A stretch of 61,718 bases of DNA. Origin: Corynebacterium pollutisoli (GTDB lineage Bacteria; Actinomycetota; Actinomycetes; Mycobacteriales; Mycobacteriaceae). Position numbers and translations under genes: made by a program. The stretch's first letter is position 1; every line of letters starts with the position of its first letter. The stretch spans positions 1 through 61,718 of the forward strand of contig NZ_FXAR01000011.1 in NCBI RefSeq assembly GCF_900177745.1, in the 5' to 3' direction. The notes beneath the pieces were generated by a model that searched no databases, was not told the DNA's origin, and worked only from the letters and a program-made list of their open reading frames with translations. Shown one piece after another: positions 42,835-51,271 of this stretch.

Positions 42835-45369
42835 CTACTTCGCCACCGGGTCGCGGCGGCCGAGGCGGACCTTCTTCACGGTGCGCTCGGCCTCGACGTC
42901 GGAGTCCTTGAAGCCGAAGAACCAGGTGAGCACGAAGGCGGTACCCAGGGCTGCGGCAGAGGCGATGAGGAAGCCCCAGAAGCTGAAGTCCAGGCCATCC
43001 GGGTTGACGAAGGACGTGAAGCCGATGAGCGAGCCGGTGAAGCCCCACATGTTGACGTTGAACAGGCCGGTGAGCAGGCCGCCGACGAAACCGCCGATGG
43101 AGGCCATGATGAACACGCGGCCGTACTTGAGGTTGACACCGTACATGGCGGGCTCGGTGATGCCGCAGAAGGCGGAGATGGCGGCCGGGCCGGAGAGGGA
43201 CTTGATCTTCTCCAGCTTCGTCTTGATGAACACCGCGAGCACCGCGCCACCCTGGGCGACCATGGTCGAGGAGATGATCGCGTTGAGGTAGGAGTTGCCG
43301 GACGCGGCGATGTCCTGCGCCACCAGCGGGATGACCGCCCAGTGGAGGCCGAAGATGACGAGCGACTGGTAGAAGGCACCGATGACCGCACCGGAGATGG
43401 TCGGGGAGAGGTCGTAGAGCGCCTGGATGGTGGTGGCGATGCCGGTGGAGATGAACATGACCACCGGGCCGAGCACCATGAGGATGACCACGGAGACGAT
43501 GATGACCTCGAGCAGCGGCACGAAGATCATGCGGAGGATGGCGGGGATGACCTTCTTCAGCCACGGTTCCACGATGGAGGCCACCCAGGCGGCGACGATG
43601 ATCGGGAAGATCGAGTAGCTGTAGCTGGCCATGTGGAAGGGGATGCCGAAGAAGTCGGAGTTGAGCGGCATGCCGAGGATGTTGCTGTCGGCGCCGCTGT
43701 TCGACATCTCCACCAGCGTCGGATAGGTGAGCACACCACCGATGATGGCGACGATGATGGGATCCGCGCCGAGACGTCTCGCGGCGGTGAAGCCGACGAA
43801 GATCGGCAGAAAGAAGAACACCGCGTCGGACATCGCGTTGATGATCTGGAAGGTGTTGGAGTCGTCGGTGATGACGTCGAACGTGAGCAGCAGGGACAGG
43901 ATTCCCTTGATGATGCCCGAGGCCGCCAGCAGGCCGATGATGGGGATCATCGAGCCGGTGATGACGCCGATGAGCTCCGAGAACCCGTACTTCACCCAGC
44001 CGACTGCGGTGGTGGGCTTCTCGCGGACGTCCTCGGGGGCGTCGTCGGTGGGTCCGAGCTGCGCCTCGATGGCGTTGTAGACGTTCTCCACCTCGGGCCC
44101 GATGACCACCTGGTACTGGCCGCCGGCCTTGACCACGTCAATGACGCCGTCGAGGTCAGCGACCACGGCGTCGTCGGCCTTGCCCTCGTCCTTGAGGTAG
44201 AAGCGCACGCGGGTGATGCAGTGGGTGACGGAGCGGACGTTCTCCGCCCCGCCGATGTTGTCGATGATGTCCCAGGCCAGGGCGTCGAATCCGGTCAGCT
44301 CCGCCGGGCGTTGCTTGGCGACGCCCCCGTCGCCCACCGTCGCCACCTCAGACGACGGCTCAGACGACGGCTCCGCTTCCGCGGCGGCCGGGGCCGGGTC
44401 CTTCACTTTGGCGGTGCCGCGGGCCACCTCCTGGCCGAGGTCGGCGTCGCCGTAGTCGACGTCGAGGCTGTCGAGTTTCTTCTTGGTGTTGGTGACGATG
44501 ACGACGGTGGCGGTGGACTTGCCGGCCTCCTCGATGACGGCGTTGTCCATCGTGCCGATCTTCTCGCCGGCGGTGACCTCGTCGCCCTTGGACACCGTGA
44601 TGGTGAAGGGTCGTCCCTCGAGTTCGACGGTGTCGATGCCGAGGTGGACGAGGTACTGCAGCCCGGATGCGGTGGTGATGCCGACGGCGTGACCGGTTTT
44701 CGCGACCATCATGACCTTGCCGCTCACCGGGGCGACGACGTCGCCGCCGGGGGTGTCGAGGATGCCGAAGCCCTCGCCCATGGACTTGCCGGCGAAGACC
44801 GGATCGGGGATCTCGGTGATGTCGATGATCCGGCCGGCCACCGGGGCGACGACCGCATCCGGCGCGTTCTCCGCGGCCGGCTTCGGCGCGGCGGCCACCT
44901 TCGGGTGTGCCCGCGCCACCTCCTGGCCGAGGTCGGCGTCGCCGTAGTCGACGTCGAGGCTGTCGAGTTTCTTCTTGGTGTTGGTGACGATGACGACGGT
45001 GGCGGTGGACTTGCCGGCCTCCTCGATGACGGCGTTGTCCATCGTGCCGATCTTCTCGCCGGCGGTGACCTCGTCGCCCTTGGACACCGTGATGGTGAAG
45101 GGTCGTCCCTCGAGTTCGACGGTGTCGATGCCGAGGTGGACGAGGTACTGCAGCCCGGATGCGGTGGTGATGCCGACGGCGTGACCGGTTTTCGCGACCA
45201 TCATGACCTTGCCGCTCACCGGGGCGACGACGTCGCCGCCGGGGGTGTCGAGGATGCCGAAACCCTCGCCCATGGACTTGCCGGCGAAGACCGGATCGGG
45301 GATCTCGGTGATGTCGATGATCCGGCCGGCCACCGGGGCGACGACCGTGTCGGGGCTGTCAGCTGTCAT
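42835..45369 (-). CDS. treB: Trehalose PTS permease, domains EIIA-EIIA-EIIB-EIIC
   Basis: An 844-residue phosphotransferase permease. Two glucose-type EIIA domains lie in tandem (residues about 7-150 and 171-315), each with the His pair (H63/H78 and H227/H242) in TGHAVGITTASG and YLVHLGIDTVELEG. An Ala/Pro/Ser linker leads to EIIB (about 358-440; phospho-Cys384 in SVTHCITRVRFYL) and a ten-helix EIIC. Overlap with treC (ATGA) identifies trehalose as the likely substrate, taken up as trehalose-6-phosphate. AAAGGAG precedes the start. An N-terminal EIIA, and two copies of it, are both unusual. Confidence 0.88.
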   Translation of the reverse strand: MTADSPDTVVAPVAGRIIDITEIPDPVFAGKSMGEGFGILDTPGGDVVAPVSGKVMMVAKTGHAVGITTASGLQYLVHLGIDTVELEGRPFTITVSKGDEVTAGEKIGTMDNAVIEEAGKSTATVVIVTNTKKKLDSLDVDYGDADLGQEVARAHPKVAAAPKPAAENAPDAVVAPVAGRIIDITEIPDPVFAGKSMGEGFGILDTPGGDVVAPVSGKVMMVAKTGHAVGITTASGLQYLVHLGIDTVELEGRPFTITVSKGDEVTAGEKIGTMDNAVIEEAGKSTATVVIVTNTKKKLDSLDVDYGDADLGQEVARGTAKVKDPAPAAAEAEPSSEPSSEVATVGDGGVAKQRPAELTGFDALAWDIIDNIGGAENVRSVTHCITRVRFYLKDEGKADDAVVADLDGVIDVVKAGGQYQVVIGPEVENVYNAIEAQLGPTDDAPEDVREKPTTAVGWVKYGFSELIGVITGSMIPIIGLLAASGIIKGILSLLLTFDVITDDSNTFQIINAMSDAVFFFLPIFVGFTAARRLGADPIIVAIIGGVLTYPTLVEMSNSGADSNILGMPLNSDFFGIPFHMASYSYSIFPIIVAAWVASIVEPWLKKVIPAILRMIFVPLLEVIIVSVVILMVLGPVVMFISTGIATTIQALYDLSPTISGAVIGAFYQSLVIFGLHWAVIPLVAQDIAASGNSYLNAIISSTMVAQGGAVLAVFIKTKLEKIKSLSGPAAISAFCGITEPAMYGVNLKYGRVFIMASIGGFVGGLLTGLFNVNMWGFTGSLIGFTSFVNPDGLDFSFWGFLIASAAALGTAFVLTWFFGFKDSDVEAERTVKKVRLGRRDPVAK
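44423..45347 (-). repeat. Tandem duplication of EIIA coding sequence in treB
   Basis: The segments 44423-44855 and 44915-45347 (433 bp each, offset 492 bp) are identical by eye except one base (G at 44770, A at 45262). Synonymous sites are conserved too, so the copies arose or were homogenised recently. The 59-bp spacer encodes the alanine/proline linker HPKVAAAPKPAAENAP. Confidence 0.92.
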
Positions 45370-47018
45370 GACTGCGCTCCTTTAGCTATGACCAGCGCCT
45401 GGTAGGGCTGGAGGGGAAGGTCAGGGGTGAGGGATGTCCCGGGGTAGTTGTCGCTGAGGATCGTGCCGTCGGCGACACCTTCCGGCAGGGGGATCTCCTG
45501 CGGGTTGGCGGTGAGGTTGCACACCACCAGCAGCTCCTCGTCGTCGTGGGTCCGCAGGAAGGCGTGGACCGCGGGGTGTTCCCGCTCCCACGCCTCGTAG
45601 GTGCCCTCGGCGATCGCCGGATGGGTGCGGCGCAGGGCGATGAGGTCCTGGTAGTGGCGGAAGATGCGTCCGGTGGCCAGCTCGTCGGCGACGTTGATGC
45701 GGTCCTGGTTCGTCGGTGCGAGCCAGGGCACGCCGGTGGTGAAACCGGCGGTGGGGGAGTCGTCCCACTGGACGGGGGTGCGCCCGTTGTCGCGGGCGCG
45801 GGCATGGACGATGTCGAAGGCCTCGGCGGGGGCGAGGCCGGCGTCGAGAAGCGAGTGGTAGGCGTTGTGCGCCTCGACATCGACGTAGTCGTCGATGGAG
45901 GTGTACTCGGGATCGGTCATGCCGATCTCCTCGCCCTGGTAGATGAACGGCGTGCCGCGTTGGCCGTGGGTGAGGGTGGCGAGCATGGTCGCGGCCTCGA
46001 CGCGGAGGTCCCCGGCGTCGCCGAAGCGGCCGACGGCGCGCGGCTGGTCGTGGTTGTTGAGGAACAGGGCGTTCCAGCCGCCGCCCTCCTGCATGCCCTC
46101 GGCCCAGTCGTTGAGCACGCGCTTGAGGTCGGCGGAGTCGTAGGGTTTCAGCGCCCACTTCTCGCCGGCGGTGGGGTAGTCGACCTTGAGGTGGTGGAAG
46201 TTGAACACCATGTCGAGCTCGCCGTTGGCGGGGTTGGAGTAGGCGACGCAGCGTTCGATGCTCGTCGAGGACATCTCGCCCACGGTCACGGTCCCGGGGA
46301 CCCGGCCGAAGGACTCGCGGCGCAGTTCCTGCAGGTAGGGGTGGACGTCCTCGCCGTCGGTGTACATGACGCGGGGGTCGACACCCTCCTCGGAGCTGAG
46401 CAGCTCCTCCTTCTTGCCGATGAGGTTGATGACGTCGAAGCGGAAGCCCCGCACGCCCTTGTCCAGCCAGAAGTTGACGATGTCGGCCATCTCCCGGCGC
46501 ACCGCGGGGTTGCGCCAGTTGAGGTCGGCCTGGGTGATGTCGAAGAGGTGGAGGTACCAGTCGCCGGTGTCGCCGAAGGGCGCCCAGGCGCTGCCGCCGA
46601 ACTTCGACTCCCAGTTGGTCGGCGGTCCGCCGTCGGGGGCGGAGGGGCGGATGATGTAGTAGTCGCGGTAGCTGGGGTCACCGGCGAGGGCCCGCCGGAA
46701 CCACTCGTGTTCGGTGGAGGTGTGGTTGAAGACCATGTCGAACATCACGCCGATGTCGTGCTCGGCGAGGCCGGCGATCATCTCCTCGACCTCCGCCATG
46801 GTGCCCATGACGGGGTCGATGGCGCGGTAGTCGGCGACGTCGTAACCGTTGTCGCGTTGGGGTGAGACGAAGAAGGGGCTGAACCAGATCATGTCGGGGC
46901 CGAGTTCGGCGAGGTACGGGATGCGGTTGATGATGCCGCGGATGTCGCCGACGCCGTCCCCGGTCGAGTCCTGGAACGACTTGGGGTAGATCTGATAGAT
47001 CACGGTGCGTCCGTCCAT
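45366..47018 (-). CDS. treC: Trehalose-6-phosphate hydrolase (GH13)
   Basis: Splits trehalose-6-phosphate into glucose and glucose-6-phosphate. It has 550 residues and follows E. coli TreC closely in my recall: VIYQIYPKSFQDSTGDGVGD, DMVFNHTSTEHEWF, GFRFDVINLI with the nucleophile Asp, TVGEMSSTSIERC with the acid Glu, FNFHHLKVDYP and FLNNHDQPRAVGRFGD. TACGTT lies seven bases before ATG 47018, suggesting a leaderless start. It overlaps treB by four bases and is divergent from the P-type ATPase gene. Confidence 0.92.
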   Translation of the reverse strand: MDGRTVIYQIYPKSFQDSTGDGVGDIRGIINRIPYLAELGPDMIWFSPFFVSPQRDNGYDVADYRAIDPVMGTMAEVEEMIAGLAEHDIGVMFDMVFNHTSTEHEWFRRALAGDPSYRDYYIIRPSAPDGGPPTNWESKFGGSAWAPFGDTGDWYLHLFDITQADLNWRNPAVRREMADIVNFWLDKGVRGFRFDVINLIGKKEELLSSEEGVDPRVMYTDGEDVHPYLQELRRESFGRVPGTVTVGEMSSTSIERCVAYSNPANGELDMVFNFHHLKVDYPTAGEKWALKPYDSADLKRVLNDWAEGMQEGGGWNALFLNNHDQPRAVGRFGDAGDLRVEAATMLATLTHGQRGTPFIYQGEEIGMTDPEYTSIDDYVDVEAHNAYHSLLDAGLAPAEAFDIVHARARDNGRTPVQWDDSPTAGFTTGVPWLAPTNQDRINVADELATGRIFRHYQDLIALRRTHPAIAEGTYEAWEREHPAVHAFLRTHDDEELLVVCNLTANPQEIPLPEGVADGTILSDNYPGTSLTPDLPLQPYQALVIAKGAQS

Positions 47019-47117
47019 GCCTCCCAACGTAGCCAAAAGAGGCCCACTGTGATTTCAGACACATCCTTGATGAGTTGAGGGTAGCCTGTACTTGCTGGTC
47101 AGCGGCATTTTCTTCAG

Positions 47118-47134
47118 TCATAATGATGTTATGA
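47118..47134 (+). promoter_or_regulatory. Palindrome over the -10/start of the metal ATPase gene
   Basis: TCATAA TGATG TTATGA is a perfect 6-bp inverted repeat that covers a CATAAT -10 box (47119-47124) and the ATG at 47131. A repressor bound here would block transcription, as for metal-responsive regulators. No regulator gene is adjacent on this side. Confidence 0.45.
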
Positions 47135-49041
47135 CAACCGCAGTCGCGCCATCAGTCACACCGAAACCCTGGGCGCTGTTCATCCGCTCCCGGGACGGGC
47201 TCATCACCGTCGCCACCGTCGCGGCGATCGTTCTCCATCTCATCCTCTGGTTCGGATTCGGGCTGGAGGGCTGGGCGCGGGACTGGCCGTTGGTGGCCAT
47301 CGTCGTCGGCGGCGGTATCCCGCTCATGTGGGAGGTGCTCAAGTCGGCGATCAAGACGCGCGGTGGTGCGGACACCCTCGCCGCCGTGTCCATCATCACC
47401 GCCGTGCTGCTGGGGGAGTGGCTGGTCGCCGCGATCATCGTGCTCATGCTCTCCGGCGGTGAGGCGCTGGAGGAGGCGGCGTCGAAACGCGCGTCCGGCA
47501 CCCTCGACGCCCTCGCCCGTCGCGCGCCGACCACGGCGCACCGCCTGCGGGGCGGACACATTCTCGACGGCACCGACGAGGTCGCCGTCGCCGACATCGT
47601 GGCCGGGGATCTCATCGCGGTGCTCCCGCACGAGCTGTGTCCGGTCGACGGCGAGGTGGTCGACGGGCACGGCGCGATGGACGAGTCCTACCTCACCGGC
47701 GAGCCCTACGTGGTGAGCAAGTCGAAGGGCTCCCAGGTCATGTCGGGTGCGGTCAACGGCGACAACCCACTCACTATCGTCGCCACCCGCCCGGCGCAGG
47801 ACTCGCGCTACGCGCAGATCGTCGGCGTGCTGCGGGAAGCCGAGGAGAATCGGCCCGCCATCCGGCGTCTCGCCGACCGGCTCGGTGCCTGGTACACGGT
47901 CATCGCGCTCACCCTCGGCGCGCTGGGCTGGGCGATCTCGGGCGACCCGGTGCGTTTCCTCGCCGTCGTCGTCGTGGCCACCCCGTGCCCGCTGCTCATC
48001 GGCGTGCCGGTGGCCATCATCGGCGCGATCTCGCTGGCGGCGCGCCGCGGCATCATCGTGAAGAACCCGGGCATGCTCGAGAACGCGTCGAAGGTGAAGA
48101 CGGTCATGTTCGACAAGACCGGCACGCTCACCTACGGCCGCCCCGTCATCACCGACATCGACACCGGCCCCGGCTTCACCGAGGACGAGGTCCTCGCCCT
48201 GGCGGCCTCCGTCGAGCGCTACTCGCGCCACCCGCTCGCCGAGGCCATCCGCACCGGCGCCGAGCAGCGCGGACTGGAGCTTCCCGACGTCACCGAGGTC
48301 TCCGAACGCCCCGGCCAGGGCCTGACCGGCATGGTCGGCGGCCGGCACATCCGCATCACCAACCGTCGCACCGCCCACGAGATCGACCCCGCCAGCCGCG
48401 AGCTCATCCCGCTCACCAGTTCCGGCATGGAGTCCATCGTGCTCGTCGACGACGCCTACGCAGCCATGATCCGCCTGCGTGACGAGCCGCGTGCCTCCGC
48501 GAACGAGTTCATCGCGCACCTGCCGCACCACCACGACGTCGACAAGCTCATGATCATCTCCGGTGACCGTGAGTCCGAGGTCCGCTACCTGGCGGACAAG
48601 GTCGGCATCGAGGAGGTGCACGCGGGGGTCAGTCCGGAGGGGAAGCTGGCGATCGTCGAGAAGCACAACCAGCGGGGCCCGACCATGTTCCTCGGCGACG
48701 GCATCAACGACGCCCCCGCGATGGCGGTGGCGACCGTGGGTGTCGCCATGGGCGCGGACTCCGACGTCACCTCCGAGGCGGCCGACGCCGTCATCCTTGA
48801 CTCCTCCCTCGAGCGTCTCGACGACCTGCTCCACATCGGCGCCCGCATGCGACGGATCGCGCTGCAGTCGGTCATCGGCGGCATGACGCTGAGCATCCTC
48901 GGCATGGTCCTGGCGGTGTTCGGTCTGCTCACCCCGCTCATGGGTGCCATCGCGCAGGAGGTCATCGACGTCCTGGCGGTGCTCAACGCGGCGCGCGTGG
49001 CGGTGGTGCGCGGCCCGTTGAGTGATTTCGACGACAGGTAG
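47131..49041 (+). CDS. Heavy-metal P-type ATPase (TPC-type P1B)
   Basis: A 636-residue pump with intact catalysis: TGEP (LTGEPYVV), TPC membrane motif (T284-P285-C286 in VVATPCPLLIGV), phosphorylation motif DKTGTLT with D328, HP motif (YSRHPLAEAI) and GDGINDAPAM. There is no N-terminal heavy-metal-associated domain, and the helix set looks reduced at the N-terminus. TPC is rarer than CPC (copper) or SPC (cobalt/iron), so the metal cannot be named. Transcription probably starts at the ATG. Confidence 0.9.
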   Translation: MTTAVAPSVTPKPWALFIRSRDGLITVATVAAIVLHLILWFGFGLEGWARDWPLVAIVVGGGIPLMWEVLKSAIKTRGGADTLAAVSIITAVLLGEWLVAAIIVLMLSGGEALEEAASKRASGTLDALARRAPTTAHRLRGGHILDGTDEVAVADIVAGDLIAVLPHELCPVDGEVVDGHGAMDESYLTGEPYVVSKSKGSQVMSGAVNGDNPLTIVATRPAQDSRYAQIVGVLREAEENRPAIRRLADRLGAWYTVIALTLGALGWAISGDPVRFLAVVVVATPCPLLIGVPVAIIGAISLAARRGIIVKNPGMLENASKVKTVMFDKTGTLTYGRPVITDIDTGPGFTEDEVLALAASVERYSRHPLAEAIRTGAEQRGLELPDVTEVSERPGQGLTGMVGGRHIRITNRRTAHEIDPASRELIPLTSSGMESIVLVDDAYAAMIRLRDEPRASANEFIAHLPHHHDVDKLMIISGDRESEVRYLADKVGIEEVHAGVSPEGKLAIVEKHNQRGPTMFLGDGINDAPAMAVATVGVAMGADSDVTSEAADAVILDSSLERLDDLLHIGARMRRIALQSVIGGMTLSILGMVLAVFGLLTPLMGAIAQEVIDVLAVLNAARVAVVRGPLSDFDDR

Positions 49042-49059
49042 GCCTGCGGATTGGGTGTG

Positions 49060-49100
49060 GCCGACACTGTGTCGGCAACATCCTGACATGGTGTCGGCAA
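49060..49100 (+). promoter_or_regulatory. Candidate TetR operator upstream of the ABC remnant
   Basis: GCCGACAC T GTGTCGGC (49060-49076) is a perfect 8-bp palindrome. The half-site GTGTCGGCAA recurs 22 bp downstream (49069-49078 and 49091-49100), the second copy touching the start codon of the ABC remnant. The TetR-family gene two steps downstream is the natural candidate to bind it. Confidence 0.5.
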
Positions 49101-49493
49101 GTGTCGACGCCTGTCACCCACACTCCTGCCCTCAAGGCCCGCGACCAGCTCGAGTTCGCCGCCCGCATCACCTGCCGCCAGGGCCGCCGCACCAACGCCC
49201 AGCTTCTCGACGCCGTCGGCATGTCCCACCGCGCCGGGCACCGCCCCGCGTCGCTGTCCGGTGGCGAGCGCCAGCGCATCGGCATCGCCCGCGCCCTGGT
49301 CGGCGACCCGCAGCTGCTGCTCGTCGACGAGCCGACCGCCGCCCTCGACCGGCAGCGCGCGCAGGAGATCGTCAGCCTGTTGGCCCGCGTATGCCACGAG
49401 TACGGCGTTGCCGGCGTCATGGTCACCCATGGACTCGGGGTTCTCGAACACTGCGACCGTGTGCTGGACATGGTGGACGGACGCCTAGGCTAG
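49101..49493 (+). pseudogene. ABC transporter ATPase with internal deletion (Walker A lost)
   Basis: The 130-residue frame starts like a normal ABC subunit (MSTPVTHTPALKAR), then jumps directly to DQLEFAARITCRQGRRTN, the region after the Q-loop. The signature LSGGERQRIGIARALV, Walker B LLLVDEPTAALD and the switch His (MVTHGLGV) are intact. About 70-80 residues with Walker A and Q-loop are missing in frame. No permease partner is present. It cannot bind ATP normally and is best seen as a decayed transporter that kept its reading frame. Confidence 0.8.
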
Positions 49494-49497
49494 AGGC

Positions 49498-50067
49498 ATG
49501 CCGAAGATCACCCGGGACACCGTCGAGGAGCACCGCGCCGCCCAGCACCGCGCGGTCCTCGACGCCGCCGGCCGCCTCATCGAGGAGTCCGGCGGCCAGG
49601 TCCCCTCCCTCGGGGAGGTCGCCGCACAGGTCGGCCTCGCCCGCTCCAGCGTCTACGCCTACGCCTCCTCGCGCGTCGACCTGGTCATCCAGCTGCTGCT
49701 GGAGACCATCCCCGCGTGGACCGCCCGCGTCTCTGAGGCGATCGACGCCGCCGGCGCCGATCCGGGGGCCCGCGTCGACACGTACCTCGAGCACACCCTC
49801 GACTTCTTCGTCGACGGCACCCACGGCCCGCTCATGGCCGCCGCCCAGCAGCACCCGGAGGCCTTCACCGACGAACGCGTCGTGGAGTCGCACGAACTGA
49901 TGGCCGGCGCCCTGCGCGCCGCCATCGCCGACCTGCCCTCGGATGCGGTCCCGCTTCTCGACGCCGCCGTCCACCGCGGTGCCGAGATGATCACCCGCGA
50001 CGGCGTCGACCGAGGCCGCGTACTCGGCATGCTGCAGCGCATGGCCCGGGGGCTGATGGTCCCGTGA
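49498..50067 (+). CDS. TetR-family transcriptional regulator
   Basis: A 189-residue repressor. The HTH is AVLDAAGRLIEESGGQVPSLGEVAAQVGLARSSVYAYASSRVDLVIQLL (residues about 19-67), with an alpha-helical ligand domain after it. TAGGCT (49486-49491), six bases before ATG, overlaps the end of the ABC remnant and suggests a leaderless own transcript. It probably controlled the now broken ABC transporter through the repeats at 49060-49100. It overlaps the next gene in GTGA. Confidence 0.88.
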   Translation: MPKITRDTVEEHRAAQHRAVLDAAGRLIEESGGQVPSLGEVAAQVGLARSSVYAYASSRVDLVIQLLLETIPAWTARVSEAIDAAGADPGARVDTYLEHTLDFFVDGTHGPLMAAAQQHPEAFTDERVVESHELMAGALRAAIADLPSDAVPLLDAAVHRGAEMITRDGVDRGRVLGMLQRMARGLMVP

Positions 50068-50660
50068 GCATCCGCTGCACCGGCACCGCCGCCGGGGAGT
50101 TCCCCGCCGACACCGCGGTCCTGCGGGTGCAGGCCTCCGGGCGCGACGCCGACCCCGGACGGGCCTACCGGACCCGGCGGGAGGCCCGCGACGTGGCCCT
50201 CGGGGTCATCGCGGACACCACCGTCGAGGTTCGGGCGGAGCACGTCCGGGAGAACACGTGGGACGATGTCACCCACGCCATCTGGGAGTGCGAACTCGTG
50301 GCCACCGGTACCTACGCGGGGCTGCAGGAGATCCTGTCCCGCCTCGCGGCCGTCCCGTCCGTCGAGGTCACCGGCCCCGACTGGCGCCTGTCGGCGGTCG
50401 CGCGGCAGGCCGCCCGTGAGGGTCTGCTGGCGGAGGCGGTGCGCGTCGCACGTCGGGAAGCGGAGGTGATGATCGGCGCACTGGGCGGCACGCTCGGGCC
50501 GGTCCGGGCGATCCACAGCGGGCAGGACCACAGGGGAGTGCACGAGCCGCGCATGATGGCCGCCGACGGTCAACGCCCGCCCCGTTCCCTGGACATGACC
50601 ATGGAACCCCAGCTCCTGGAACTGAGTGAGTCGGTGACCGTCGAGTTCGGGATCGCCTAG
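50064..50660 (+). CDS. SIMPL domain protein (DUF541)
   Basis: A 198-residue protein with the SIMPL pattern: SIRCTGTAAGEFPADTAVLRVQASGRDADPGRAY at the N-terminus, PDWRLSAVARQAAREGLLAEAVRVARREAEVMIGALGGTLGPV in the second half, and a C-terminal beta strand (LSESVTVEFGIA). No signal peptide is seen, unlike many family members. Function unknown. It is coupled to tetR by a four-base overlap, and its stop shares CTAG with the convergent gene. Confidence 0.8.
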   Translation: MSIRCTGTAAGEFPADTAVLRVQASGRDADPGRAYRTRREARDVALGVIADTTVEVRAEHVRENTWDDVTHAIWECELVATGTYAGLQEILSRLAAVPSVEVTGPDWRLSAVARQAAREGLLAEAVRVARREAEVMIGALGGTLGPVRAIHSGQDHRGVHEPRMMAADGQRPPRSLDMTMEPQLLELSESVTVEFGIA

Positions 50661-50977
50661 CGGCTCAGTTCCAGCCACCGTTCGAAGAGCCAGGTGCCCC
50701 GGCCGGACTCGAACATCGCCACCCAGGCGCCCGTCCGGTGCTCCTCCTCGCGGGCCAGGCCCGACAACAGCAGGAGCGTCGTCTCCCGGTCGAGGGTGGA
50801 CACCCGCTCGGGAGTGAGCGCGGCGTAGAGCTCTGCGCCGGTCTCCCAGGTGGGCCAGTCGGTGGGGCCGGGACCGTGCTCCTCCAGGAAGACCCGGGCG
50901 CGGGCGGCCGGTTCCTCCCAGGGGCCGTCGTGCCGGCGCAGATCGTCGACAAGCGAGGCGAGGTCATCACGCATCAT
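50657..50977 (-). CDS. Small acidic hypothetical protein
   Basis: A 106-residue protein from ATG 50977 (MMRDDLASLVDDLRRHDGPWEEPAARARVFLEEHG...). It is rich in Glu, Arg, Leu and Trp, has no signal or membrane helix, and I recognise no domain. GAGACT six bases upstream could be a weak -10 for a leaderless start. It is divergent from the rplJ promoter and convergent with the SIMPL gene. Confidence 0.65.
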   Translation of the reverse strand: MMRDDLASLVDDLRRHDGPWEEPAARARVFLEEHGPGPTDWPTWETGAELYAALTPERVSTLDRETTLLLLSGLAREEEHRTGAWVAMFESGRGTWLFERWLELSR

Positions 50978-50998
50978 GCGCCCAGTCTCCCACGGGAT

Positions 50999-51028
50999 TT
51001 GGAGTTGCGGGAGGGTGCGCGCTAACAT
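50999..51028 (+). promoter_or_regulatory. Promoter for rplJ-rplL
   Basis: TTGGAG (50999-51004) and TAACAT (51023-51028) have an 18-bp spacer and would give a leader of about 240 nt, as usual for L10 operons. Confidence 0.6.
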
Positions 51029-51059
51029 CATCCACCGAAGTTTGAATCGGCTCCCTGTT

Positions 51060-51218
51060 GGGGGAACCGTGCTCAAGTTTCACCGAAGACCGTCGGTCAT
51101 CCTCCCCCGAGGATCGAAGGTCCCCATGAATGGGGCGGCCCACGCAGGAGACACTTTCGAGCCACTCCTTCCGAGGAGTTGTGCGCCCTGTGCTCTTGCA
51201 CGGGGCTCTTTTCGTTTC
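51060..51218 (+). promoter_or_regulatory. Ribosomal protein L10 leader with attenuator
   Basis: The long rplJ leader contains a series of stems, including ACTCCT TCCG AGGAGT (51164-51179), and ends in GCCCTGTGC TCTT GCACGGGGC (51185-51206) followed by TCTTTTCGTTTC. That last hairpin with its T-rich tail resembles an intrinsic terminator placed 65 bp before rplJ, fitting L10-L12 autoregulation by attenuation. Boundaries are approximate. Confidence 0.65.
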
Positions 51219-51271
51219 AGATCAGAGCTCCGGCGGATCAACACGACACGTAATTGGAAGGAGGCGAAGTA

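Noticed and set aside
43342..45405. Long plus-strand frame opposite treB
   Set aside because: Asp/His/Gly/Arg-rich shadow of treB; the internal repeats simply mirror the EIIA duplication.
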